Positions 40,925-50,059 of a stretch of 64,000 bases of DNA are shown piece after piece. Source of the DNA: Hamadaea flava (GTDB taxonomy: Bacteria > Actinomycetota > Actinomycetes > Mycobacteriales > Micromonosporaceae); assembly GCF_024172085.1 (NCBI RefSeq), contig NZ_JAMZDZ010000001.1:620001-684000 (forward strand), given 5' to 3'. Positions within the stretch are counted from its first letter, which is position 1; each line of letters opens with the position of its first letter. The notes beneath the pieces were generated by a model that ran no database searches, was not told the DNA's origin, and was given only the letters and a program-made list of their open reading frames with translations. Made by a program: the position numbers and the translations under genes.

Positions 40925-41473
40925 ATGACCAGACCTGTCGCCGCGCTGTTCGTCACCGCGCTGCTCACCACCGTCATGTCCGCCTGCCAGTCGGGCGGGG
41001 CAGAACCGTCGCCCGGCTCGGTCGGCTCGACCGCGCCGGGCGGGCGTCCACAGCAAATCGCCGCCCTCGCCCGTGAGTACGCACAGTGCGTCCGGGACCA
41101 TGGCATCCCGAACTTCCCCGATCCGACCATCTCCGACGGCAACGTGTCGTATGCCGGCGGCGACAGCATCAAGACCGCGGTGGCCGCCCACCCCGAGGCG
41201 ATCGCGGCATGCAAGTCGATCCAGGACCGGCTCAGCCAGGTAGGCGGGAAGAACTGGCGCCCCACCGCCAGGGACCTGCAGAAGCTCGTCGAGTTCGCGA
41301 AGTGCATACGCGAGCACGGCGTACCGGAGTGGCCGGATCCGGACGCCGACGGGAGGTTCACCGTCTCGGCCAAGCTGGAGGACGAGAATCCGGAGACCCG
41401 CATCTACCCCGCTCACGCCGCGTGCAAGGGTTACTGGGACGGCGCGGTCGACTTCCACGGCAGCAAGAAATGA
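40925..41473 (+). CDS. Lipoprotein, unknown, exporter-associated
   Basis: ATG 40925 gives 182 residues; the N-terminus MTRPVAALFVTALLTTVMSAC is a lipoprotein signal peptide with lipobox ending in Cys 21. The mature part contains duplicated CxRxHGxPxxPDP segments (YAQCVRDHGIPNFPDPTISD and FAKCIREHGVPEWPDPDADG), a pattern I know from actinobacterial extracytoplasmic proteins next to MacB-type exporters. It overlaps the next gene by ATGA, so it is the first of a four-gene operon. Confidence 0.85.
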   Translation: MTRPVAALFVTALLTTVMSACQSGGAEPSPGSVGSTAPGGRPQQIAALAREYAQCVRDHGIPNFPDPTISDGNVSYAGGDSIKTAVAAHPEAIAACKSIQDRLSQVGGKNWRPTARDLQKLVEFAKCIREHGVPEWPDPDADGRFTVSAKLEDENPETRIYPAHAACKGYWDGAVDFHGSKK

Positions 41474-42570
41474 AGCTGGTTCGCAAGGTCGCCGCCCTGC
41501 TGTCCGTGTCCGCCGCGGCGGTCGCCGTGGGATACGCCGTGACCGCCCGGCCGAAGACGACCGAAGACTCGTCGTTGCCGCCGGCGACCAGCACCGCCGA
41601 CGTCACCCGGGGCACGGTCACCCAGACGGTGCAGATCTCCGGCACGCTCGGCTACGACGGCGCGTACCAGGTGATCCATCACGGACAGCCCGGCACCTTG
41701 ACCGGCACGCCGGCCCCGGGCACGACGATCGGCCGGGGCGGCGTCCTGTACGCCGTCGCCAACGTCCCCGCTCGGCTGCTCCTGGGCGGCGTACCGGCGT
41801 ACCGGGACTTCGCGGACGGCATGGCCGACGGACCGGACATCCGTGAACTGGAACGGAACCTGGTCGCCCTCGGACTCGACCCGAGCCGTCAGATCACCGT
41901 GGACGATCACTTCACGGCCGCCACGAAGGCGGCGATCCGCCGCTGGCAGGCATCCTGGGGCTGGCCCGCCGACCGGCGTACGGGCCGGCTCGGCCAGGGT
42001 GAAGTGGTCTTCCTGCCGGCAGCGGTACGCGTCACCGGTTTTCAGACGGCTCTCGGTGGCACCGTGGCGCCGGACTCACCGGTGCTGACCGCGACGTCGA
42101 CGAACAAGGTGGTGACCGCGGCGGTCGGCACCGACCGCCAGGCCCTGCTCCACGTCGACGACGCGGTCTCGGTGACTCTGCCCGGCGCGGACGCGGTGAC
42201 CGGCAAGGTGATGAAGATCGGGCGGGTGGCGGCTGCTCCCGGTGCTGGGGCGGGACCCGACGACGGCGCGGTTTCCAATCCCGGCCCTGCGACGGTCATG
42301 GTCACGATCGCCGTCACCCTGCCCGTCGGCGGCCCTGACCTGGATCAGACGCCGGTTCAGGTCGGTATCACCACCGCGACCCACCCGGACGTGCTGCTGG
42401 TGCCGATCTCCGCCTTGCTGGCCCGGCCCGGCGGCGGATACCAGGTCCGTCTCTCCGACGGCGCGTACCTCCAGGTGGAACCCGGCCTGTTCGACGAGAC
42501 GGCCGGCCTGGTCGAGGTGACGGGCGCGGGACTGATCGCCGGCCGGCGAGTGGAGGTGCCCGCCTCGTGA
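41470..42570 (+). CDS. Membrane-anchored adaptor with peptidoglycan-binding domain
   Basis: ATG 41470 overlaps the lipoprotein stop. The 366-residue protein begins with one transmembrane or signal segment ([20 protein letters not shown]). Residues 110-165 hold a peptidoglycan-binding-1 repeat ([20 protein letters not shown] ... [20 protein letters not shown]). The C-terminal part ([20 protein letters not shown] ... [20 protein letters not shown]) is HlyD/MacA-like. It likely links the MacB-type ABC transporter to the cell wall. Confidence 0.88.
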   Translation: MKLVRKVAALLSVSAAAVAVGYAVTARPKTTEDSSLPPATSTADVTRGTVTQTVQISGTLGYDGAYQVIHHGQPGTLTGTPAPGTTIGRGGVLYAVANVPARLLLGGVPAYRDFADGMADGPDIRELERNLVALGLDPSRQITVDDHFTAATKAAIRRWQASWGWPADRRTGRLGQGEVVFLPAAVRVTGFQTALGGTVAPDSPVLTATSTNKVVTAAVGTDRQALLHVDDAVSVTLPGADAVTGKVMKIGRVAAAPGAGAGPDDGAVSNPGPATVMVTIAVTLPVGGPDLDQTPVQVGITTATHPDVLLVPISALLARPGGGYQVRLSDGAYLQVEPGLFDETAGLVEVTGAGLIAGRRVEVPAS

Positions 42571-43253
42571 CTCCGGTCCTGGAGCTGATCGAAACGTGGA
42601 AGGTCTACCCCGGTACGCCACCGGTCGCGTCGATCCGCGGCATCACCCTGAGCATCTCCAGCGGTGAGCTGGTGGCGATCGTCGGGCCGTCCGGCTCGGG
42701 CAAGACCACCCTGCTCAACCTCGCCGCCGGGCTGGATCGGCCGTCCGGCGGCTCGGTACGCATCGCGGGCCAGCGCATCGAGACCCTCTCCGACGCGCAG
42801 CTGTCGGGTCTGCGCGCGCATCGGCTCGGCATCGTCTTCCAGCAATTCTTCCTGCTCGATCACCTCACCGCCGTCGACAACGTGGCCACTGGGCTGCTGT
42901 ATCGGGGCAGCCGGGCCGCCGAACGTCGCCGGGCGGCGTACGAGGCATTGGATCGGGTCGGCCTCAGCAGCCGGACCGAGCATCGGGCGACCCACCTCTC
43001 CGGCGGTGAACGGCAGCGGGTCGCCATCGCCCGGGCGCTGGTCGGCCGACCGGCCGTCGTGTTCGCCGACGAACCGACCGGCAACCTCGACTCGGCCAAC
43101 GGCGCGGAGATCATCGCGCTCCTGCACGAGTTGAACGACGACAGCACCACCATCGTCGTCATCACGCACGACCAGCACGTCGCGGACGCCATGCGGCGGC
43201 GTATCGAACTGCGCGACGGCACCGTCGTGCACGACAACGGGAGCACGTCATGA
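42567..43253 (+). CDS. MacB/LolD-type ABC transporter ATPase
   Basis: A 228-residue nucleotide-binding subunit. Walker A is [12 protein letters not shown]-loop [18 protein letters not shown], signature [15 protein letters not shown], Walker [13 protein letters not shown] and switch His VITHDQHV. The start is GTG 42567, overlapping the adaptor stop as GTGA. It is coupled to the permease by ATGA at 43250. Confidence 0.94.
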   Translation: MTPVLELIETWKVYPGTPPVASIRGITLSISSGELVAIVGPSGSGKTTLLNLAAGLDRPSGGSVRIAGQRIETLSDAQLSGLRAHRLGIVFQQFFLLDHLTAVDNVATGLLYRGSRAAERRRAAYEALDRVGLSSRTEHRATHLSGGERQRVAIARALVGRPAVVFADEPTGNLDSANGAEIIALLHELNDDSTTIVVITHDQHVADAMRRRIELRDGTVVHDNGSTS

Positions 43254-44436
43254 AGTCGCGTCTTCGCCTGGCCGACCTTCTCCCGGTGAGCACGGTCGGG
43301 CTGCGTACGCGGCCGGGGCGCGCCGCCCTCTCGGTGCTCGGTGTCGCCATCGGGATCGCCGCGATGGTCTCCGTCCTCGGCATCACCCGCTCCAGCCAGG
43401 CCGACCTGCTCGCCCGGATCGACCGGCTGGGCACCAACCTGTTGACCGTGGCCAACGGAAAGGCGCTCGACGGCGCCGAGACTCGGCTGCCCGCCACCGC
43501 CGGGGGCGCGGCCGCGCGTACCGACGGCGTGCTGAACGCCGCACCGACCGCGGAACTCGCTTCGGTACGCGTCTACCGGACCGATCAGATGCCGGCCAAC
43601 CGCACCGGTGGCCTCACCGTACGCGCCTGCGACGCCGCCCTGTTGGCCACACTGGACGGCAACATGGCGGCCGGCCGTTTCCTCGACTCCGCCATCGTGC
43701 GCTATCCGGCGACCGTCCTGGGTTTTGACGCCGCGCGGGCCTTGGGCATCGGCGACGTCGCCGGCCGGCCGCAGGTGTATCTCGGTGGCCACTGGTTCAC
43801 CGTGGTCGGCATCCTGCGCCCCGTCGAACTCGCTCCGGAGGTGGACAGCTCCGCCCTGATCGGCTTTCCGATCGCGGCGGACGCGTTCGGCTACGACGGC
43901 CACCCACCCAGATCTACGTGCGAACGGTGACCGACCGGACCGCCGAGGTGGCCGGCTTGCTCACCCGGGCGGCCAAACCGGCCCATCCCGAGGAGGTCGT
44001 CGTGAGCCGTCCTTCTGAACTGCTGGAAGCCCGGCTCGCCGTTGCCGGCGGCGCGACCACCCTGTTCCTGGGTCTCGGCACGGTCGCGCTGCTGGTGGGC
44101 GGCATCGGCATCGCCAACGTCATGGTGATCTCGGTATTGGAGCGGCGCGGCGAGATCGGGCTACGGCGCGCGCTCGGGGCCGGCCGCCGCCACGTCGCGC
44201 TGCAGTTCCTGGTCGAATCGTTGCTGTTGGGCGCGGCCGGTGGAACCGTCGGCGTCGTCTTCGGCATCGCCGTCACCTTCGGTCTGGCCTACCAGCGGGG
44301 TTGGCCGCCGACGGTCCCCGGGATCGCCGTCGGAGCGGGCCTGGGCGCGGCAGTGGTCATCGGAGCGCTCGCCGGTCTGTATCCGGCGCTGCGGGCGGCC
44401 CGGCTCTCCCCGACGGAGGCCCTGCGAACCGTCTGA
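43250..44436 (+). pseudogene. MacB-type ABC permease, frameshifted
   Basis: Two frames join to a typical 395-residue FtsX-fold permease. The first (from ATG 43250) has the N-terminal helix ALSVLGVAIGIAAMVSVLGI and the extracytoplasmic MacB core. At 43904-43911 the word CCACCCACCCAG leaves frame and reaches TGA at 43930. Adding one C restores GHPTQIYVRTVTDRTAEVAG, and the second frame continues with three C-terminal helices (TTLFLGLGTVALLVGGIGIA, LVESLLLGAAGGTVGVVFGI, VVIGALAGLYPALRAA) and the usual end PTEALRTV. Either the exporter is inactive or the C-rich run was misread. Confidence 0.85.
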
Positions 44437-44456
44437 CTGCCGGCCACCACAGATGT

Positions 44457-44493
44457 CGGATGGCACGGGACCCAATCGGTCTCGCGCCATCCG
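44457..44493. terminator. Hairpin terminator between convergent genes
   Basis: CGGATGGC (44457-44464) pairs with GCCATCCG (44486-44493) across 21 bases. It lies between the permease stop (44436) and the M23-like stop (44512) and can serve both. Confidence 0.55.
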
Positions 44494-44511
44494 TCGGTCG
44501 ACCGTGCGGGG

Positions 44512-45096
44512 TCAGCAGCCCTTCCAGGCCGTGGTGTGGTCGTGGGGGTACGTCCGGCCGCAGAACTGCGGCGGATGCGACACCCACGCCCCGGACGCGG
44601 AGTCGTACGCCTGCGTCGAGATGTGCAGGTGGCAGCCGCTCGACTGGCCCTTGTTCCCGGTCTTTCCGACGACCGTGGTCGTGCCGACGACCGCCCCGGG
44701 GTTGTAGTTGATGGTGTCCATGTGCATGTACTTGACGCGCCACGTCACGGTGCCGAACTTCTTCGTCATCGTCAGGCGGCCGATGGTCCGGTCGACGGTC
44801 GCCACCGTCATGCCGTCCCAGATCGGGTACAGCGCCTGGTAGCAGGGCGCCGACGGCTTGGAGAAGTCCAGGGCGTAGTAGTCGCTGCAATGCTCGGCCG
44901 GACTGCCGCAGTAGTCCGTGTGCAGGCCCTCCCCGTACCAGGACCCGGAGAGCACCCATGAATCGCTGTAGAGCCACGGCGATTCGCCGTTGGGCGAGGG
45001 ACTGGAACTCTGGTGTGCCTGGGCCATCGACGGCGCCATGACCGAGGCCAGCAGCAGGGCCACGATGGCGGCCAGCCGGAGCGCGTGCTTCCTCAC
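44512..45096 (-). CDS. Secreted M23-like (LytM-fold) protein, partly degenerate
   Basis: A 194-residue exported protein with signal peptide MRKHALRLAAIVALLLASVM...AQA. The LytM beta fold is suggested by DYYALDFSKPSAPC, WRVKYMHMDTI and GQSSGCHLHIST; the HxH zinc motif is intact (HLH). In active M23 peptidases the first motif is HxxxD, but here that His is replaced by Tyr in YYALD. It may be a non-catalytic regulator, or use a different ligand. Cysteines near 62-70 and at the C-terminus suggest disulphides. Confidence 0.7.
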   Translation of the reverse strand: MRKHALRLAAIVALLLASVMAPSMAQAHQSSSPSPNGESPWLYSDSWVLSGSWYGEGLHTDYCGSPAEHCSDYYALDFSKPSAPCYQALYPIWDGMTVATVDRTIGRLTMTKKFGTVTWRVKYMHMDTINYNPGAVVGTTTVVGKTGNKGQSSGCHLHISTQAYDSASGAWVSHPPQFCGRTYPHDHTTAWKGC

Positions 45097-45211
45097 GTTA
45101 CCTCCCTATCGTTGCGTGCGGCCATCTCGTGGATGGCGTACGCAGATGCTGGCAGCGCGGCGACCGGCCGGAGTGGATTCTCGGACGGATCCGGACAGCT
45201 ACCATCGACGA

Positions 45212-47587
45212 ATGCGGGTTTCCTGGGGCGACTCCGTGCCCGAGCCTCCTGATCCCCGATCCGCCGGCACCATCGCCGACCTCGTGGAACGGCTGCGGTT
45301 GGCGAAGGTGTACTACGGGGACCCGTCCGTCCGAGACATCGCCCGGATGGTGAATCAGACCCGTGCCGCCCGATCGCACCGCTCGGCGAAGACGCCGCCC
45401 ACGACACCGAGCACCATCGGCTATCTGTTCGATGCCCGACGGGTTCGGCTGGACGTGAACCTGATGGTCGACGTGTTGCAGGTGATCGGCGTTCCGCCGC
45501 CTGCGGTGCGGCACTGGGTGCAGGCTTGGCGAGTCGTCACCGACACCGTCCGGCCGGAGCGGCGGGTCGCGGCCAGCCGCGAGCTTCCGGCTCCGCCGCT
45601 CGCCCTGCTGGGCCGCGATGCCGAACTGTCGACGATGCTGAGTTCGGCCAAGTCTGTGGTGGTCTACGGCATGCCGGGCGTGGGCAAGACCGCGCTGGCG
45701 CTGCGCGTCGCTCATGAGGTGACGCGCCGGCACGGTCAGCAGGCCGTGCACCTGTACGCCGACGTGGGCGCCATCGACGACGGCGACGTGTTCGCGGGTT
45801 CGGACGAGATCGGCGGCGAACTGCTGCAGGCGCTCGGCGTCCCCGTGCCGTCGTCCGGTGACGCGATCTGGCACGCGCTCGCGACTCACCTGCAGGGCCG
45901 GGACTGTGTCGTCGTCCTGGACAACATCGGCGCGCTGGATCAGATCGCTCCCATCGTGGCGCTACCGGGAACACGTGTCATCGCGACGTCGCGCAGGCGG
46001 CTGGAGTCGACGGCCCGGATACTGGCCGTGCCGCTGCACCCGCTCGCCGTTTCGGAGTCCGTCGACCTGCTCGTGCGGGTGTCGGGCTGGCATGAGCCGG
46101 CCGTGGACCAGACCGATCTGCTTCGGATCTGCGAGTTGTGCGGCAACTTGCCGCTGGCCCTGACGACCGCGGCGGCGTTCATCCGTAAGCATCCTGACTG
46201 GACGATCGCCGACCACGCCGACCGGCTGGCCGAGCTGACCGTCTTTCCCGGCCTGCATGCCGCCTTCCAATCGTCCTACCGATCGCTGTCAGCACCGGCT
46301 CGACGTCTGCTGCGCCTGCTCAGCCTGCATCCGGGACGCGCCATCGCGGCACCCGCCGTGCGGGCGCTCTGCGGGGAAGCCCCGGCCCGTCGCGTACTCG
46401 AGGAACTCGTCGGCGCCAGCCTGCTGGACCGTGCTGTCGGTGGCCGTTACGCGATTCACGACCTCGTCCAGGCGTTCGGGCGGGACCGCGCCCTCGACGA
46501 GGAACGTCCGGCGAGCCGCCGCGCAGCCCTGCATCGGCTGGTCACGTCATACGTCGAGCTTGTGCACGCCGCCGCGACGTCGGAGCCGGATCAGCTGCTC
46601 TCCGGCACGCCGGACACGGTCGGGGCATGGTGGCAGGCCGAGCGGTCCAACCTCGCCGCGGCCATCGCCCTGGCCAGCCACTTGGAGCTGGCTGCCGAGA
46701 CTCTCGCGATCGCTCGCGACTGCTGGATCCGGCAGGACATGACGGGAGACTTCGCCGCCGGACTGGCCTTCCAGGAGTACGCCGTCCGGGCGGCGGCGAC
46801 GATGTCCGATGCGACGGCTGAGGCCGAAGCCCTCTACCGCCGGGGCATGCTGCGCTGGCGTTCGGGCGCGGTCGAAGCCGGCGTACGCGATCTGGAGTCG
46901 GCCCTGGTGACGCTGGGTGGGATCGAGACGGACCTGCTGAGGGCACGGATTCACAACGGCCTCGGCGTCATCCTGATGTCCGACCTGCGGTACGCCGAGG
47001 CGAGCGAGCACTACACCTTCGCGCTGGAGGTGTACCGGAAGCGAGACGACCTGCCGGGGCAGGCGAACGTGCTGGGCAACCTCGGGGTCTGCCGGATGGA
47101 GCTGGGCGACCTCGACGACGCGGCGGCGTACATGGTGCGGGCGCTGTCCATCTTCGAGCGCACGGGCAACCGGCGTGGCCTGGGCCGCAGCACCGGCAAC
47201 CTCGGCGAGATCCACCTCGACGGCGGCCGCCCCGCCGAGGCGGTGCCGCTGCTGGAGACCGCCGTCCGCCTGCATCAGGATCACGGCAACGTCTATGACG
47301 CCAGCTACTGTCTCGCCTCGCTCGGCGTCGCCCGCGCCGGCTGCGGCGACCTGGGCCAAGCCGCAGCCGACATCGAGCGAGCCGCTGCGCTGAGCACCGG
47401 TCTGACCTCGGACCACCTGAACAGCCATCTCCAGCGCCGATCGGCCGACGTCGCGCTCGCCCGCGGCGACCGGCAGACCGCCGAAGCGGCGTACCGGCAG
47501 TCGCTGGCGACCGCGCACCGGGCCAGGGCCGGGTGGACCGTGCTCTGCTGTGAGAAGGCGCTGGCCGAGCTGACCACGTCGGCCTAA
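45212..47587 (+). CDS. STAND NTPase regulator: HTH, NB-ARC-like, TPR
   Basis: ATG 45212 gives 791 residues; the ORF in front is a shadow. The first 110 residues form an actinobacterial helix-turn-helix-like domain (TIADLVERLRLAKVYYGDPS ... LMVDVLQVIGVPPPAVRHWV). Then comes an AfsR-like NTPase: Walker A VVVYGMPGVGKTALALRV, Walker B CVVVLDNIG, Arg finger VIATSRRR, GLPL-like NLPLALTTAAAF, then a winged-helix (ARRLLRLLSLHPG). From about 520 to the end are TPR repeats (GLGVILMSDLRYAEASEHYT, GNLGVCRMELGDLDDAAAYM, GNLGEIHLDGGRPAEAVPLL). It lacks a SARP/BTAD domain. It likely senses a small ligand through the TPR region. Confidence 0.88.
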   Translation: MRVSWGDSVPEPPDPRSAGTIADLVERLRLAKVYYGDPSVRDIARMVNQTRAARSHRSAKTPPTTPSTIGYLFDARRVRLDVNLMVDVLQVIGVPPPAVRHWVQAWRVVTDTVRPERRVAASRELPAPPLALLGRDAELSTMLSSAKSVVVYGMPGVGKTALALRVAHEVTRRHGQQAVHLYADVGAIDDGDVFAGSDEIGGELLQALGVPVPSSGDAIWHALATHLQGRDCVVVLDNIGALDQIAPIVALPGTRVIATSRRRLESTARILAVPLHPLAVSESVDLLVRVSGWHEPAVDQTDLLRICELCGNLPLALTTAAAFIRKHPDWTIADHADRLAELTVFPGLHAAFQSSYRSLSAPARRLLRLLSLHPGRAIAAPAVRALCGEAPARRVLEELVGASLLDRAVGGRYAIHDLVQAFGRDRALDEERPASRRAALHRLVTSYVELVHAAATSEPDQLLSGTPDTVGAWWQAERSNLAAAIALASHLELAAETLAIARDCWIRQDMTGDFAAGLAFQEYAVRAAATMSDATAEAEALYRRGMLRWRSGAVEAGVRDLESALVTLGGIETDLLRARIHNGLGVILMSDLRYAEASEHYTFALEVYRKRDDLPGQANVLGNLGVCRMELGDLDDAAAYMVRALSIFERTGNRRGLGRSTGNLGEIHLDGGRPAEAVPLLETAVRLHQDHGNVYDASYCLASLGVARAGCGDLGQAAADIERAAALSTGLTSDHLNSHLQRRSADVALARGDRQTAEAAYRQSLATAHRARAGWTVLCCEKALAELTTSA

Positions 47588-47615
47588 GCGCCCGCTCCGC
47601 ATCGATCGGACACGG

Positions 47616-48743
47616 TCAGTAGTCTGCGGCGTGGCTTTCCATCACCCATAGCGTTCCGCCGGTGGGCGACACACTCTTCGGCTTGGCGTTGTAGCCCAAG
47701 GTCAGGAAGGTGCCGGTGGCGATCTCCACACTCGACGGGTTGGCCTGGTCGGCCGCGCCCGAGTTGTAGATCGGCGTCACTGTGCCCTTGGTCCACGTGG
47801 CGGTCGGGTTGCTGACCAGCATGCCGACCGTCGGGCGGTACGTCTGCGCCTTGTCGCCGTAGGTGAACAGGATCTTCCCGCTCGCCGTCTTGAGCAGATG
47901 ATGGGAGTTCGCCAGGACCCCGGTGAAGCTCTGGTACGCGAACGCCGGCGTCGCCGTGTAGGGGTTCCACTTGACGATGATGGCCGGTGAGCCGCCGCCG
48001 TCCTGCTCGGCCCGCACGACCGCGACGACCGTGCTGCCGAACTGGACGAAGCTCGGCTCGGTATAGGTTCGGCCAGGCGGGTTGCTGTTGACGATCATCG
48101 TGCTCGAGCTGGTCACCAGGAGCCGGGGGCTGATCGTGGCCCGCCAGGTCGCCCGCATGAAGTGCGCACCGCCGGCGGTTCCCGTGGTGTAGAACGGGAT
48201 CAGCACCTGGTCGACTTGAGTTCCGTTGTCGGCCAATGCGAGTACGCCGCCGTGGCTGTAGATGCCGCCGGTCACGCCGGGCGCGACGAGTTGCTCCGGA
48301 TCGGTGAAGCGCGTCCAGCCCGGCTTCCACACCGAGTAGTAGAGCCTGCCGCCGGGCACGAAGAAGGTCAGCACGACCGCGCCGTCGTTCATCTTGCCGA
48401 GCTTCGGGTCTCGGGTGTCGATGCCTGCCATGGTGCTCGGGTCTGCCAACGCCGGTGTCGGGGTGCTCCATGTGCGGCCGTTGCTACTGCCGAAGGAGAG
48501 CTGGATGGTGCCGACCGCGTCGGAGTGCGCGGTCGCGCGGTGCCACACCGCCATCAGCCTGCCGTCGTTGAGTTTCACCACGTCAGGGAACCGGGCCTCG
48601 TAGTCTCCCGGTTCCTGCACGACGCTGGCCACCATGCTGACCGCTGCCGCGGCGGGCTGCGCGCCGCCGACGATCGACGCCCCCACCAGGACGACGGCCA
48701 GCGACCACCGGTACATGCGACGCTTCGACCTATTCATGCGCAC
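47616..48743 (-). CDS. Secreted sialidase-like beta-propeller protein
   Basis: A 375-residue exported protein with signal peptide (MYRWSLAVVLVGASIVGGAQ...AAA). The mature part is a propeller with Asp-box-like SSNGRTWSTP near residue 87, preceded by ARFPDVVKLNDGRLMAVWHR, the exo-sialidase-like first blade with RxPxxVxLxxGxLxxxW. Blades recur (FVQFGSTVVAVVRAEQDGGG, LLKTASGKILFTYGD). The full sialidase Arg triad is not certain, so activity may be on another sugar. The start is GTG 48743 or ATG 48737. Confidence 0.75.
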   Translation of the reverse strand: MRMNRSKRRMYRWSLAVVLVGASIVGGAQPAAAAVSMVASVVQEPGDYEARFPDVVKLNDGRLMAVWHRATAHSDAVGTIQLSFGSSNGRTWSTPTPALADPSTMAGIDTRDPKLGKMNDGAVVLTFFVPGGRLYYSVWKPGWTRFTDPEQLVAPGVTGGIYSHGGVLALADNGTQVDQVLIPFYTTGTAGGAHFMRATWRATISPRLLVTSSSTMIVNSNPPGRTYTEPSFVQFGSTVVAVVRAEQDGGGSPAIIVKWNPYTATPAFAYQSFTGVLANSHHLLKTASGKILFTYGDKAQTYRPTVGMLVSNPTATWTKGTVTPIYNSGAADQANPSSVEIATGTFLTLGYNAKPKSVSPTGGTLWVMESHAADY

Positions 48744-48860
48744 GAGTCCTCCCCAGATTCGTCACCTGGCGAAGATTCTGGTCTATACCGATCCGGGAAG
48801 GAAGTGCCGAACCGGATATCCGATATGGATGGACGAGCGCGATGATGCCGAAAGCGCGAA

Positions 48861-48889
48861 GCGGCCCTCCCCTACGTGGGGAGGGCCGC
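48861..48889. terminator. Strong hairpin terminator of WXG100-type operon
   Basis: GCGGCCCTCCCC (48861-48872) pairs perfectly with GGGGAGGGCCGC (48878-48889) over a five-base TACGT loop. It follows the stop of the 262-residue gene (48911) in its direction of transcription and is the strongest hairpin in the window. The rest of the gap to 48744 holds a CGGATATCCG palindrome at 48813-48822 and no gene. Confidence 0.85.
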
Positions 48890-48910
48890 ATGACGTCGAG
48901 CGAGTGGAGC

Positions 48911-49699
48911 CTATCCCTTGAGGGACCAGTCGGCGTCGCCGTCCTTCACCGATCCGTCGCTGTAGCCGGCGACGACCGGGTTCGGCCACTTGCCGCCCGG
49001 GAACATCGAGGCGTCGACCGCCTCGCCGTGCAGGGTGCTCATCTGCGCGGCCTGCGCGCCGAGCAGCGCGGTCAGGGTGGTGACGGCGGCGATGATGAGG
49101 CCCGTGTTGACGCCGGCCTCTTCCACGATCAGGGCGGCGCCCGCCCAGGAGAACACCGCTGTGCCGAAAGCCGCGATGGCTGTCACCATCGCCGCGATGA
49201 ATTTGACGACGATGACCCCCAAGGCGACGTAGAACGCCAGGCCGGCGACCGCGCACACGGTCAGCGACGTCGACACCTTGTCGCCGATCTTCGCGACCCG
49301 GTCCGCGGCGTCCGACTGCGGCTTCATGGCCTTGACGTACGCGTCACGCGCCGAGCCGTGCCACACGTCGTCGACGGTGAGCGCGGTGTCCTTGAGCTGG
49401 CCGGACACGCCGCTGGCCAGGCCGCGGATGTCCTGCCAGTCGAAGGCGTCGACGAACATGCGGATCGGGGCGATCGCGCCCTTCAGCAGCTCGATGATCT
49501 TGTTGAGGATCCACTGCGCCAGCTGGGTGATCTTCTCCGCCAGCCACTTGATGGCGTCCTTGATGAACCCCGGGATGTACCAGTGGTCCATGGCCGAGTT
49601 GGCGGCCGGGGCGACCTGGCCGATCTTGGTGTTGATGCCGTTCGCGCCGTCGGTCACCTTGTTGACCGCGGCCTCGTACTGCGCCTGCGAGAATCCCAT
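48911..49699 (-). CDS. WXG100-like protein with C-terminal membrane helices
   Basis: A 262-residue protein; GGGAGG precedes ATG 49699. The first 140 residues are helical with long amphipathic helices (FIKDAIKWLAEKITQLAQWI) and contain a central WHG at 113-115 in TVDDVWHGSARDAYVKAMKP, the WxG turn of type VII (ESX) substrates. Residues 147-175 and 177-215 are hydrophobic helices. The end (GGKWPNPVVAGYSDGSVKDG) is polar. No toxin domain is visible. It is the last gene of the small operon and probably a secreted or membrane partner of the EspC-like protein. Confidence 0.7.
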   Translation of the reverse strand: MGFSQAQYEAAVNKVTDGANGINTKIGQVAPAANSAMDHWYIPGFIKDAIKWLAEKITQLAQWILNKIIELLKGAIAPIRMFVDAFDWQDIRGLASGVSGQLKDTALTVDDVWHGSARDAYVKAMKPQSDAADRVAKIGDKVSTSLTVCAVAGLAFYVALGVIVVKFIAAMVTAIAAFGTAVFSWAGAALIVEEAGVNTGLIIAAVTTLTALLGAQAAQMSTLHGEAVDASMFPGGKWPNPVVAGYSDGSVKDGDADWSLKG

Positions 49700-49722
49700 G
49701 TGCGTTTCCTCCCCGTGTCCGG

Positions 49723-50037
49723 TCAGTAGATGCCGCGGTTGCGGTGCTCGGCGGCGGCGTCCTCAGCGTCGTAGGTGGTGGCGACGGTCCGCAGCGCGTT
49801 GCCGATGTCGTGCATGGCGGTCACCGCCTCGTCGGAACGCGAGCTGACGGTGTTGACCACGTCGTTATAAGGACCGACGATCAGCTGGAACACGCCGGCT
49901 TCGATCCGGCCCAGCTGCATGTTCTTGGCCGTGGTCCCGACCTTGCTCATCTGGTCGCTCTGCTGATCCCAGACCTGCGACTCGGTACGCAGGGCGTCGG
50001 TTGCGACCTTTACTTCTTTGGCGCTTGGGTATCCCAT
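49723..50037 (-). CDS. EspC/WXG100-like small helical protein
   Basis: A 104-residue protein without signal peptide. The helical hairpin VATDALRTESQVWDQQSDQM...GRIEAGVFQLIVGPYNDVVN ends with a Tyr-rich tail (TYDAEDAAAEHRNRGIY), similar to ESX secretion-associated EspC-type proteins. The strict WxG motif is absent. It is 24 bases upstream of the 262-residue WXG-like gene and in the same operon. Confidence 0.75.
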   Translation of the reverse strand: MGYPSAKEVKVATDALRTESQVWDQQSDQMSKVGTTAKNMQLGRIEAGVFQLIVGPYNDVVNTVSSRSDEAVTAMHDIGNALRTVATTYDAEDAAAEHRNRGIY

Positions 50038-50059
50038 TGCGGTCCAATCATCGAGCGGG

